Assembly (NCBI GenBank): GCA_950295325.1
Contig: OX485805.1
Location: 24,663,501 to 24,727,500, forward strand
Origin: Polytrichum commune
Taxonomy: Eukaryota > Streptophyta > Polytrichopsida > Polytrichales > Polytrichaceae
Reading direction: 5' to 3'
DNA: 64,000 nt
Positions 14,201 to 26,100 of the stretch are shown in pieces. Numbering within the stretch: position 1 is the stretch's first letter; each line of letters opens with the position of its first letter. The notes below the pieces were generated by a model. That model worked only from the letters and a program-made list of their open reading frames with translations. It was not told where the DNA came from and made no database searches. Position numbers and translations under genes: made by a program.

Positions 14201-17200
14201 AAGGTTCAGCACTTAAAAAGTTGACCTTACCCAGATTTTTATGCCCGCCTGTGCGAGCAGGGTGATCGTTTCTGCGACTCCTTCTTGTAGTTTATCTTCC
14301 ACAGCTGTGACTCCTAATAGTACCTAGCATAAAGCGAAAGATCTAGGTGCAGTATATTCATTAACTAGAAGTAGGCCAGACATCTCAAACCAACCCCTCC
14401 ATGGACAGAGCTGTTCAGTAGAAGACTAAGGCTGCTTTACTGACAAGATTTTCTGAACAACTCAGATAGAAACACAAAGATTTCAAGACAATACTGTCTG
14501 CATTTTTGAGGTTCTGAGGTTGGTCGAACTGCTTCTGGCAGTATTTATGTCTATTCTGTGTTGTGGTGATGAAGTAGAAGATGAACTATTCCATTCAGGT
14601 TTGAAATGTTGGAGTCAGTCACGGAAGGTAACTTTCTGGAAGGCTGTACTTGCATCACGCATGATAAAGGCCGGAGCCTCAAACAAGGCCAGCTCCGTGT
14701 GCTAAGTCTCTATTCCTGTTGGAAAGCATGCACGTAAAGAATGTAGTTACCATGTCTCGTTCAACAGTTTCCGCAGCGATCATTAGTTTAGCTTGCCGGT
14801 CGTCAAATGAGTTACTTGCGTTGTGGAATCGTCCCGCCCATGATTCGTACTCTTTTTGACTCAGCTGGAAGTAATATATTAAAGCATCATAGTTAGTTTA
14901 CATTCCATGATCTCTCTACAATAATGAATCACCAATCGCTTAACTATATTTTCTCGTATACCTCACGTTCAGCAATACAAAGGGTCCGGTAGCCACTTCG
15001 AGAAAAGTCTTCAACGTGCTGAATGGTCGCTTCAACGGTCGGGGATTTTAAATGCTTCAACCTTTTGAGAATCGCAGAGTCCGCCCCTTTGCAATACAAC
15101 TTTATCCTGTCAAGCACACGCCCTAATCCGGTATCTTCAAGAACTCCATTGGACTGAATCTATTTCCACGATTACATCTATGGATATCCTCATTTCAGAA
15201 TATACAATCAATCACATGTTGGACATTTCCCTGTGTCTGTATACTTAACGTAGTGTGTGCTTGTTATGTGTGGCTATTCAGATATGACGTTATTATTTAA
15301 GATTACCTCCAAGCGAGGTTTAAGATTCTATACAGGAAGGTTAAACCTGATACTTGAAGGTCCTTACGTGTACTATTTTTCTACATGTAGTAAGCTCGGA
15401 AGAAGACAATGTCAAGAAATCTGGACAATGGAGATTGAGTTACTGACGAAAAGTGAAAAAGAAGTAACGGCAAATGGACCTAGTAACAATTAGATAATTA
15501 CCGCCCTTGGGGGTCTCTGCAGATGATGCTCATGCGCTTGCGCTCAGATGTATATTCCAGACGAGCTAAAACAGTTTGTCTAACCAGTCCAACTCCCTGC
15601 AACAATAATGTCGTCAAGTGGTGTGGAGACACTAAAGTATGTAGGGAGAAAGTATATGATATTTCTTTAGATATACTAACTCAGAATAATATCATCTAAT
15701 TGAAATTTTCAACCTGTACATAGATGTCCATCTCTGTTGCGTTTCGAGACTCGAGTTGAAACCCGCATTCTGCAGCACCCTGTACTAGCCACATTCAAAA
15801 AGTAATCAGTCTTCTGGAGCAAATGGGTGTCCAGAGGATACTTTGTTATGTTAGAAGGACGATGTCGTTCAGTCACAAAAGCTAAAAGATGAATTTATTT
15901 GAAGTATGAAACAAATCATGCCATCACATGTGACTGTATTGAGATCTGCGATGTACATGAAGGGATACAAAAATCTGAGGAAGAGACGTCGTAAAGGAAT
16001 GCAAAAGGTTCATCTACCTTACAAATACAAAATTGGTTACTGAGCCCAGTATTTTCCACAAGCCCTATGTACTCTTAGAGTACAGATTACAGATGAAGTA
16101 CACTGAGAGGGAGATATTGCATTTTACTGATGCCGCAATAGACAGTGATACGAACAACAAAGAAACCAGATTACTGTCTTTCCTGAACAAGGGCTGCTTC
16201 ATCCGGAGAGGAGGCTTGGTACTGGATTTCGTCGTCACTGGTAAATTGAGGATACACATTGTGACAAAGGGCAAGGTGAGTAAAGAAAGCCGAACACTTC
16301 CGGCCTATGTCATTATTAGACATAATAACTTCCTGCAAAACACTATCCTGAGCCACAACGTGGACAGAGCCACTTGATTGCTCTCTCGGTCTGTCTTCCA
16401 ACATTGGCTCTCCCCCATACAAATTTCCTCCAATTGAGCATTGAATAAATGCCATCACATTTTGCGTCAAGGTGCCTGTTTTGTCTGCCAGCACATAGTT
16501 GACCTGTACGTTGCAAATTGCCATCTCTCTTTCAAAGACTATGTGTAATTCAATTAAATGAATATAAGGACACCTTTGAGATATACCCAAGAAACCCTCT
16601 TAAACCAATAAAGAATAACGAGGACATTGATTTGCTAATGATTTTCCTCAAGATGCTACTTAGTTAACCAAGAGACTGGTACATTCTTACACATTCAGTC
16701 ATGTACTACTCATGAGCTCCATATTTCTATTGTGCTTATTTTTTGAAATTTGAGGATTCTATTTCTCTTGTGGTCTGGTCATCCTTCAGTTCAGTCTAAG
16801 TAAATGTACGTAAATCGAGATTCCTCCCGCGTCTATAAGTTTGCACTTTCAGACCTGTTTAATTGGCTTGGCATTTGATGTCTTCAAATTTCTTGGAAGT
16901 AATAAGAACATTTGAAATTTTACATATGTTACTCAATTCTGCATGGATAGTGCAGCTGGTAGTCTTACCTGACCAAGTTCTTCAACAAAACCAGATGCAC
17001 GGGCCCGTGCTGGCCTATCATCTTCAGTGCTGTAAATTTGAAGGTCCCAGCCGATATACATACATTGCACCACATTTACTAACTCGACTGTAACGTACAA
17101 TGAGATGGGTATAAACTCATGCAACAAGACAAGGAACCTGCATAGCGCACAACCCTGCTGTAACTTGTTGTACTCTATGCACCTCAGTCGAAGAGGAGAA

Positions 17201-20200
17201 AAAGTAATTACACACTTACTAGCTATAGATACAAATCCTGTTGGTTTACTGTAAATTTACTTCAATTTCAAAGTAGGAGTCTTAAAATGGTGAGAAACAA
17301 TTTGATCTCGAGCATTCAAGATTGATAGATTCAAATTCAGAATGTTGTGATCCAGCTTCTCAAGTTGTACCTAAGAAATCGAATGCAGTAGCTTCCAATG
17401 GTTCCAACTCCAAATTCTGGCCATCCAGATACCTCTGGTACATAGAAGACGTCCTTGTGATTCTCCAACCAAACATTCCCGGCGACGGCGAGAGAGATAC
17501 AGATAATTATCAGGAAAAAGAACATTGTTTTTACCATCGTGTTGATATGAGCTGCAAGAGTAGAACCCTGCGGATCAATGAGCGTATCAGATAGGATTGG
17601 TTTCCGAAGCATGATCACGTTGATATTGGAATTACAGACGTCAAAGGTACACTTCGTATATCCAGAAGTGATGAGACAGGTTTTCTGGGCGCAAGATTGA
17701 TGGAAAAGGTTCGTAAATAGAATCGCTAAACAACTTGAAAATTTTCACGAGCTAGTTTCAACAAAATCAGCAAAACCGACTCTAGAGTAGACGAACCCAG
17801 ATTATCTAAATGGGAGGAGCAACGAATTGAACAGATTAAAGCAAGAAGTTCAGGAGGAATCCAATAGCAGTATTACCTTCTTCGAAATTGTTGCCATGTT
17901 ACGCACGACCTTTGTGTCACGTCCTGTGAAGACAACAGTGCCAAGAACCCATGATGTATTACGAAGAGTTGCTCCTCTGAGCAGTATATTGGATTTATCT
18001 AGTGGAATTCTACGTTTACCCTGCAGAAATCAAGGTATAGTCTTATACATCCGTTTTGATGTCTATCATCCATAAGCAAATCAGCTTCGATTATGTTTGC
18101 AAATACATTACCTATCATTCATGTATGAAAGTTAATCTTTTGGATTCGCAGTCACAAAACACAGTCTGGGTAACGGGATCTCTCGAAGAGGTGAACGTTC
18201 ACCTGAACATTTATAGCGCCCTTAAATCCATATGAGCGGCTGTTGGGATGCTCACACTTAATAGTCATGCCAGAGAAAACTGACATTGACATTGAACCAT
18301 TCTCAAACACACAAGGCGCTGATTGATATGTTGCTGTTCGGATTTTCAAGCGAGTGTCACCATCAACATATGCTGTATCCACATAAGCCACTCCTGTACA
18401 TGAGTAAGAAGCAAAGTAAGCTTATTGTAGCGATAGATCCACGGTAAAAGAGAGTGAAGAACATCACTGATGCACTACATAGCAAATGTACCTCACATGA
18501 CCGATAGCGTTAATATGACTAATCGCTGTCATCAACATATATGTGAATATGAATTGTACATAGATGTCAAGCGTATACAGTAAATAAATAAGAGATAAAC
18601 ACTGAGGTATTGTTGTTTTTGAGCTGGAGCTTGAAGACCACACCCTGAGAATCAGAAGAACACAAGATCACCATATCTGCTGGAAACTCCTCATCCATAT
18701 TCACCTGTAATATGTCGCCCACAATAACGGATTCCCAAGCATGGATCTCAAACCTTTCGCCCTTGAAAATATAAGCTTCTCGATGGTTCACCTACATGGA
18801 TTGTCTCCCTAAATTATTTATGTAGTAGAATTTAGAAGTTCAGATAATTTCATAAATTAAAGATGTGCAAGCAATTCCTTTCCCAGATATAGAAAATGAC
18901 TGCAAGCATATACGTTCACTCCAGCACCAATGTGCCAAACGAAATAAGGAAGCAGTAAAATATTTTTGGTGACAAATTGTCCTGATGAACTTCTTGAGAA
19001 ATTAGTTTAGACGGCCTTCTCAATGCAATTTAGACACCAGATCAAATTCGTAAGACTCTAAGTAGGACATACTTTTTTGCAAGTTAAGTGACTTGCTGTG
19101 GTTCTTGTCAGATTATCTTAGGTTGACACTCTAATGCGATAATATTGTGAGTGCGATCTTGAAGTGAAGGAGAGCCTGTCAACGTGGCTCCAGAATATCT
19201 TATCATACTGCCAAATGCTTGGCCAATCAAAAGTATCAAGTTGCCACAACATGGAAGTGCTGGCAATAAGGTGGTGTGCTCACCAATCTGTCAGCAACAT
19301 GGTGTCTCCAGTCATCATAGACTTCTTTAACACCATTTAAAATTAGCACAAAAGAAAGAGGAGCAAAAGTCGTGATCCAACTGGTTGGTGACAAGCCTGG
19401 TACAAGCTGTATTAGCGCAATCAGCAGGAAATAAAGGTTTGCTGGCTGCAGGAATTGATGAAAAAGGTTCGATGGGACGAATGTTAAAGCAGTGTATTTA
19501 GATGTCACGAGTTTGTTTGAACAAAACCTGCAAAATCAGTTCCATACCTGTGTTAAAGCCATCACTACGAAAGCATGGTCGGCACTGTACCTTTTATTTG
19601 TAAAAAATGTGACATAAAGGCCATTTGTGTGTCACATTACAACCTACCAAATTATAATCCTTCCAAATAAGAAATGAAGAAGATTCCCGAGAGAGCTCGT
19701 GGAAGAATCTGAAGAAATTGTTCTCCTACTAACAGAGATGGTCACACTGTAGTTCTCGACACCCACAGCACAGGCAATCCGCTATAAGAAACGTGCGTGA
19801 CTTTCATATGACTGTGTTTTCAAGTTGAATCACAGGATGATGGTTCCTAAATCATCATGACACTCACCTCTAACCTTAGAGAGAGCTGATGCACTTACTC
19901 GTGATTTTGCAGTGCACTTTCACAGAGTTTTCTGGTCACATGCACTCGAACGGTTCGGCAATTTGACAAACTACTTGGTTGCTGCTGAGCTCAAACACAT
20001 CATAAAAACAACACAATTGCACTACTCAGCAGAGTAAGTAATGAGTATTTGAGTCAAACATCATCTTCATCGAAAGTATAAGACGACAATGCAGACCTGG
20101 CTAACACAGGTAGGCACTCTGAATATGAGCTATGGTGCAAATTTGCAATATTACTCTGAATCAGATGACATGGATATAATGTGTAATATCTAGAAAGATG

Positions 20201-20690
20201 ATTGAACATGACCCTTGAAAGAATGGAAGATAAACTTATTTCAGCACTTTGGTAATGGCTCCACAATCATTCGAGACAGAGAACCCCCTGCAGCATGCTG
20301 AGCATCCTTGCCAGGCATGCACTAAACGGCTCAAGGAATCTAAGGTTTTTCAGTATGGCCTGAGAAAGTTGGCATAATCTTCTGGCTGTAGTTAAATTAC
20401 TAGAGACTTCAAACCAAAGACCCAGAATGAACTGTACAAAGCCCAGAATATTGCAGTTCACAAAAGCCTAGAGCTTCTGTGACACAATATCATGCATGAC
20501 CCTCTTGGCAAGTTAAGGGGAGAGAAATTGAAGGCCTGAACCTGCCCACGTTCCAATGCAAGGAATTAAGCAGAGAAATGAAAAGGCCCAAATCGTATGT
20601 ATTTGTTGAAGAGAGGAGGTAGCATATTAGGAGAAATAATTACCTTATATCTGGTCCCTTCAGTTTTGTTGCGTAGTTCATTCTCCACAT
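8253..20690 (-). CDS. P4-type ATPase (phospholipid flippase) with a very long C-terminal tail
   Basis: Predicted lipid flippase of endomembranes or plasma membrane, using ATP to move phospholipid to the cytosolic leaflet. Family members usually need a CDC50/ALIS partner. Exons 5'-3': 20690-20644, 19527-19284, 18791-18644, 18393-18203, 18020-17877, 17567-17371, 17137-16969, 16503-16183, 15779-15714, 15596-15502, 15106-14962, 14864-14751, 14323-14231, 13823-13649, 13533-13382, 13188-12992, 12868-12515, 12208-11538, 11221-10649, 10044-9781, 9575-9148, 8717-8253. All phases agree (5,253 bp, 1,750 aa). Motifs seen: PISL in TM4 (334-337), DKTGTLT with phospho-Asp 387, KGAD (547-550), TGDK (661-664), GDGAND (783-788). 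The actuator loop reads DGDT (157-160) where the family has DGET. Usual length is 1,100-1,250 aa; the excess is a Ser/Pro/Arg-rich tail from about residue 1170. Weak points: first exon (upstream in-frame stop, ATG at 20690), exon 8 donor, and exon 9 end (15714 or 15720). Confidence 0.88.
9160..9378 (-). repeat. 15-residue tandem repeats in the flippase tail
   Basis: Inside exon 21 of the P4-ATPase, residues about 1520-1595 fall into units near 15 residues, each with a (N/S)-x-(T/I/S)-P-(R/K) core such as NITPKK, NIIPRK, SMTPRA, NISPRT and NTPRTR. Looser SPR/TPR sites continue into the last exon. The 45-bp DNA period is also visible in part. Proline-directed Ser/Thr next to Arg would suit phosphorylation, and P4-ATPase tails are often autoinhibitory. 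The regulatory role is inference. Confidence 0.75.
11222..11537 (-). other. Intron with an early stop: possible short-isoform switch
   Basis: Intron 18 of the P4-ATPase starts at a strong GTAAGA donor (11537). If it is retained, translation adds 19 residues and stops at 11479-11481, giving about 1,193 aa, the usual family length. Splicing it adds the long repeat tail. Both readings are visible in the sequence; which transcript exists is unknown. Confidence 0.5.
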
Positions 20691-22240
20691 CTCTAGCAGT
20701 CTGTCGTTGAAATGTCTTGTGTTAAAGGATTACAGAGCAAAGTGGAGGGGATCAATTAGCCACATGCAGAGGTAATTGGCAGTTGTGACTTACCATATCG
20801 TTCTCCAGTGCACAATGATATTTCACAGAAATCAATAAAATATATGACAATCTCTTTCATGCGAGGGACTTTTAATCAACCACAGGCTGTGCAATTTTCT
20901 GGATACTGCCATTCCAATAGCTCGATAGGCACTTCTTTACTTGTTCCTAACTGCAGTCCTGCAAATTAAAACATAACATTGTATTGCCGTGAAAGGCACT
21001 CCCTCCAATTTCTACGAAACGTTGTCACAAACAAACCCTACAGAAACATGGAAACTCCCACCTTTTAATCAGCTGAAATCTCCAAACATGTCCTACTTCT
21101 GCTCTTCAACACCCCTAAGGTCAGGTTTCCAACAAGATCGAGGGATATGCTCCAAAAAAGTATAGAAGAAACCCAGGATAGATTTTACTATGCACGAGGA
21201 CTTTGAACAAGCTGAAAATTTGCCTGCATTCCTGACTATAGGATTGTCAATTGTCAACAGCATTGCCAAGCAGCCTCTGGAAAAGTCTATCTGGAAAATC
21301 ATAGGCCCATATAATCTGGTAGATATGACTTCTATCGTCGATCTCTGACAAAATTACAACTGGAAACGTAATTGAGACCGGCATTGCCCTTTTTAGGGTT
21401 GAGACATAATTTCTCTACCCTGATGAGTGCCCACTGAGGTTCCAGATCGGAAAACTTACCCTAGCAGGTAACACATTCTGCACGATACACAGATTAAAGA
21501 AAAGCATATGATACATGGTGGAAGCCAGGAAATCACGAACGTAGCCGGGACGTAGCCCTATCCAGTTACCTCAGGTTAGAAGAATTCCGACAAGAGAAGG
21601 AGAGCAGCTGCGAGACAACCTTTACTCCTCCATTTCGTACAGCCTACTAGTGGAACCATTTTCTTGATTGCTGCACACAAGTGCAAGATTCACATAAGCG
21701 TCGATTATCTTTGCCCCCCGATATTGCCCATCCGAGGACTTTCTATTACGGCAGTTAAACGTGATGATGCCTCCGAAGTTGCAAAATCCACTTCATGTAA
21801 CAGATGTTGTGCCAATTCGACTATTAAGCCTCAAAAGTTATGGAACCAGAAAGTAACCAAGAAATCTACAATCCGCCAATGCCCGTGCCTTCGAAGCTTG
21901 AATACTTGATTCGAATGCAAAGCTGACCAAGACGCTCGCGTTGCACAGGATATACCCACGACTTGATCAATTCCGGGGAAAAAAAGAAAAAAAGAAAAAA
22001 CTGAATTGACTTGAGGCAAATGGAGCAGCATGATCTCAGGAACCACGTTACGCGATTTTGTGCTTCGATCGCAACGGACCTCGTCTGCAGCACGAACTGT
22101 ACATGAGTTGATAAGAATATTCTCCTCTCAAGATTGATGAAAAACCAGGAAAATGATCTTTAAGCTATTGTTTTCTACTCCAATTGAGCGAAGTTCTCTG
22201 AGGCGAGAGAGAGAGAGAGAGAGAGATTCGTGCGACTCCT
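20691..22240 (-). promoter_or_regulatory. Putative 5' UTR and promoter region of the P4-ATPase
   Basis: No convincing coding exon lies here on the minus strand upstream of the chosen ATG. A (CT)11 tract on the minus strand (22205-22226) resembles the pyrimidine-rich leaders common in plant 5' UTRs. An in-frame TAA lies about 45 bp upstream of the ATG. The transcription start and any leader introns were not located. Confidence 0.3.
22205..22226. repeat. (GA)11 microsatellite
   Basis: Eleven GA dinucleotides, (CT)11 on the minus strand, within the probable leader of the minus-strand flippase gene. GA/CT tracts near transcription starts can bind GAGA-type factors in plants. No function is shown here. 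Confidence 0.95.
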
Positions 22241-23123
22241 TTGATTCCTAAGTGCTTTATGAGTGGTCTCGATGTAATCATAGCCAGAGAGGAGGGCAAA
22301 AACAAGGAAGAGGTCGGTATCTCCGTGGGTGGCCTCCATTCATCCGTCAAGGCTTCATCAATATTGAAGCTGGCCATAACCAATCGGCTTACGTTATTTC
22401 AAGTATTTCAGGCCATCAGGGATTTCTTTTCAGTTATATATTGTAACCATGACTGTATTTCAAGATGTCTCATCCACGGCAAACTGTACTGTACTGTGTG
22501 TATCTGTCAAATATTCAAGTACTAGATGACAGTTTTGAATCTCATGGAGCTGGATGGAAACTGAAGATTAAGATTGTTGTGTGTGCAATACAAGAAGTAT
22601 TCGCATCGTGAAATGGAATCAACACTCCTGAGTTTTCTCTTCAAGGTGCGCACAGGTCTTCCAAGTAATAACGGGTAACAATGAACTCTACTCCTCAAAA
22701 CTAACGTGTGTAGACACAAAGATGTATTTGAGGGACAAAATGGACGATTCTAAGTTCATGGAAATTCCTATGAGAGTGGAAACCCGCATCTCAGAGCATG
22801 TGAACTAGAGTATTCACGGCTAATTCCTCAATCTAGCAATCCAGGCTGAAAGCATTCCTATCGCCATGACCGTTTCAGTGAAGTATTCTACTAGGCGACT
22901 ACAAGTATTAATCGGACATTTTTCTACCATATCCAAAGCAAATCTTATTGATTGTTGAACTGGTTCCCTTGCATCCACAGAATTGCTCAAACACTTCCAT
23001 TGCATCAATTGGGGATAACTGCTTCTGCTGTCGATGAGCCATCTGCATCTGCTGGGATATGTGCTTCTCTGAGCCATCTCGATCTCCTGAGACACTTGAA
23101 TATGCTGGAACAATTTCTTCTGT

Positions 23124-24593
23124 TCAGACATATGTATCTGCTAGATTTGTTTCCGTATCTTCTGGCACATTCATCTTGGGTAGAACGACACCAGAGGGCT
23201 CCCCCTGCATGAGCAACACGTACACATCAGCGTTCTCTGGCCATTTCAGTCCTTCCAGGAAGTGAGTTCCCATGACACATATATCATTGTGTAGAGGGGC
23301 TGAGCTTCTACAAAGTTGCACACTAGCGCATCCAGCATCCAAAATCATATTCACACTAGCTGAAGGAGCCGGTCCCCTTTGTATAATAGACTAATTTAAA
23401 ACTCCTGACCTGCATATTTTCTCCGTGTTCCTCAAAATCGCGGTAAGAACATGAATGGCCCCTTCTTTCCAGCCGTAAATTTATAAATTCTCAGAACCCA
23501 AGTATTTAGTCAACTGAATGCAATGACGTTACCTCAAGAGACATCTGCTTCAGCTGGAAGGCAAGAGCGTTTGCTGCTGGAGCATCTGCTTCTGCTGGAT
23601 TTGATGCCAGATTTTTCGGCACATTTATCTCAGATGGAACGACACCACAGGACTCCCGCTGCTTGAGCCGCATGTACACCAGCAATCCCTGGCCATTTCA
23701 ATTCTTCGGGGATGTTAGTTCCCATCACATCATTGTCCATAGGAGGTAAGCTTCTAAAAAGTTGAATGCACACGAGCGCATCGAGCAGCCAAATTCATAC
23801 TATACACTCGCTGGAGGAGCCGGTCCCATTTGTATAGGACAAGACCAAATCTCCTGACCTGCATTCTTTCTCCACGTTCCTCAAAATCACGGTAAGAACA
23901 TAAATCACCCCTTCTTTCCAGCCTTTTAACAGATCCTCAGAACTCCAGTACTTAAGTCAACTGATTCCGAGGAAATTACCTCAAGTACCATATTCTTCTG
24001 TAGGAAGTCAAGAGCGACTGCTGCAACATTTGCTTCTGCCGGGACATCTGTATCTGCTGGATTTGTTTCCGTATCTTCTGGCGAATTTATCTCGGATGGA
24101 ACGACACCAGAGGACTCCCCCTGCATGAGCGGCATGTACACATCAGCGTTGCTAATGCCTTTTGACTTCGTTAATGTCAACTTATTTAGCACAATAATGT
24201 CACAAATATGACACTTTCTCTTAGTGGAAACTTAGAATGTCACAAAGTTGACAGACGAATATGACATTAATCCACTGGATTCCAGTAATTCTCTGTCCAT
24301 GTCAGTTCTTCAGGGAATTGACTTTCCATGATATATCACTGTCTAGAGGGTCTGAGCATCTACAAAGTCAGACGCACACTAGCGCATCCAGCATCCAAAT
24401 TCATATCTAACACTACCTGGAGCAGCCAGTCCCCTTTGTATAATAGGGCAAGACTACTAAATCTCCTGACCTGCATATTTTCTCCGTGTTCTTCAAAATC
24501 GCGGTAACAGCATAAAGCGCCCCTTCATTCCAGCCGTTAAGTCACAGAGTCTCAGAACTCCAGTATTTAGTCAACTGATTGCAAGGACGTTAC
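23124..24593 (-). repeat. Tandem exon-intron duplication, three units
   Basis: Three direct repeats each contain an intron and an exon. Donor-to-donor units are 24593-23980 (614 bp), 23979-23533 (447 bp) and 23532-23124 (409 bp or more). Introns share blocks such as 'ctcctgacctgca', 'ttctccgtgtt' and 'agccggtcccctttgtat'. Exons share 'tctggtgtcgtt' and 'gatacggaaacaaat'. Each exon is bounded by phase-0 introns, so copies add to the protein without a frame change. Confidence 0.8.
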
Positions 24594-25943
24594 CTCAAGA
24601 AGAACGTTGGAATGTGTGGCCTTCAACACCTTGATTGTCTGCCACGAGAAGGATATGATCAAGCTTGCTACGACGGATACTTTCCTCGTTTATAAAGAGC
24701 TATCACGCTAAATGACCAGAAACTACTTGAAATTCTGGGAACACTAACGAATGAAAGGAACGACAGATAAGACAAGAGGAAGTTTCAGTTCGAGACCTGC
24801 TCTCATCTTTCACGAGAACTGTCACATTGTAGAAGAACCTGAGTTTACAGATGGGAATGAAACTTACTAGCGCAGTACACAGGACACAGAGAAGTTGTAA
24901 AGGAATATTACGTTCCGAATACGTTACTGCTCAGCCTGAAAGTGCTACCGCAATGGTACCTCACAACCTCAGGAGCACCATGATAATAAACAACATGGAT
25001 AGAATCAGTACTTCCTGTATCATGCAGAGACCTTCCCAGAATGCAGTTCGATTTAGTATCTGTTGTATCTTCTCCAAAAGCAGGCGTGACTTGAGAATTG
25101 CCTTCTGAATGTCAGCAGTTAGGGATTCCGCGATCTCTGAGGTTGCCTGACCGGCTTCGAGCTTCTCGTTAAGCCGCTTAAGTTCCCTTGTGCAATCATC
25201 CAAACTATCTTTATACTGCGTCAACTCCTCGTTCACTGCAGGTTTAATTTCAACGACCAAAATGAAAAATGATTCAGAAATCATTAGCAATGTACCAGTA
25301 CCTTGGTATCGACGGAAGGGAATGCCATTCTCTCTGCTTTGTATATTGATGTGGATCCCTGAGGAAACGAATCTTGACACAAAAAGTCACTGACAGAGAA
25401 CGATCAGCCACCAGAAGTAGCTCCAGCATGGCCGACGTCCTCACCTTGATCGATGTCATCATGGTATGACTCCAGTTTCTCCAACCCCTCATGCAGGATT
25501 CTGGCAATAGATTTTGCTGCCATTTCCACGTCCTCTAGTCCTTCCTCTAGCTCTGGTCCAGGAAAAAAATAATCAGTTGTTTAGTTTCCAATTCAAACAA
25601 TAATTAACTCTATCGATCACAAATAATATTATGCCTATCATGCTCCAATACATCAGCTAATGAAAACTGCAAAGCTACGGCAGCTAAGTTCTGCTAGGAT
25701 GCCGCTGCGAGAATCATTCCATTCATCTACATCTCAGACAGCCATTTCGATCAACACTATAGTGATGCGTTTCTGGAGAAACGCGCCGTCGGATCAATCC
25801 AAATCCAACTCTCAAAACTTCTTCAAATGGCGAACGATTGCCGTGAGATCCACTGCAAGGATTGGAGCCATTTCCGTACCATCACCTTCGTCTTGATTCA
25901 TCGACGGACCCCTTTCGGGACTATCGACCTTTGCCTTCGACAT
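23124..25943 (-). CDS. Unrecognised coiled-coil, single-TM protein with triplicated 3' exons
   Basis: I do not recognise this protein. Exons 5'-3': 25943-25886 (or to 25880), 25552-25445, 25235-24968, 24663-24594, 24165-23980, 23688-23533, 23234-23124. All phases fit (957 bp, 318 aa). Residues about 38-122 are heptad-like, charged and helical (coiled coil). Residues 131-150 are hydrophobic, a probable TM helix formed across the exon 3/4 junction. The remaining 168 residues carry three homologous exon-encoded segments sharing 'GVVPSEI' or 'GVVLPKM'. Exon 3 could instead run on to a stop at 24961, giving a tail-anchored form of about 146 aa. The acceptor of exon 5 (24165) is uncertain. It lies upstream of, and on the same strand as, the flippase gene, but nothing shows a functional link. 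Confidence 0.6.
24171..24270. mobile_element. 100-bp TTAA-bounded insertion in the first duplicated unit
   Basis: The segment begins TTAATGTCA and ends TGACATTAA, so TTAA stands at both ends outside TGTCA/TGACA inverted ends. It interrupts the otherwise homologous intron-exon border of the first unit; the other two units lack it. The inside also holds several GTCACAAA blocks in inverted orientation. TTAA at both ends resembles piggyBac-type insertion, but the length is tiny and the class is a guess. Confidence 0.5.
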
Positions 25944-26100
25944 CACCTTCTGCTTAATTCGATGATTTCTGCGATTGCGAACGTGCACAGCCGAGAAGAC
26001 AACAACGACTGTGAAATGCGAGAAGCCGGTGACTGAGGTCTCCTGTGACTGCGAGCCGATGGATGAGAAAAGCCAGACGAATTTTTAATGTGCCGCCTCA
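25944..26100 (-). promoter_or_regulatory. Putative leader/promoter of the coiled-coil gene
   Basis: Sequence just upstream of the chosen ATG is GC-richer than the desert beyond it. No TATA element or start site was identified with confidence. Confidence 0.2.

Noticed and set aside
16033..16377. 114-residue plus-strand ORF
   Set aside because: Antisense shadow of flippase exon 8, which has the DKTGTLT motif.
22165..22383. 72-residue minus-strand ORF over the CT repeat
   Set aside because: Ser-Leu repeats from the microsatellite, no splice link in phase to the flippase first exon, better read as leader.
22820..23131. 103-residue minus-strand ORF beyond the last duplicated exon
   Set aside because: It is out of frame with the preceding exon, whose in-frame stop is at 23124. 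I found no acceptor that joins it, although a downstream alternative exon cannot be excluded.
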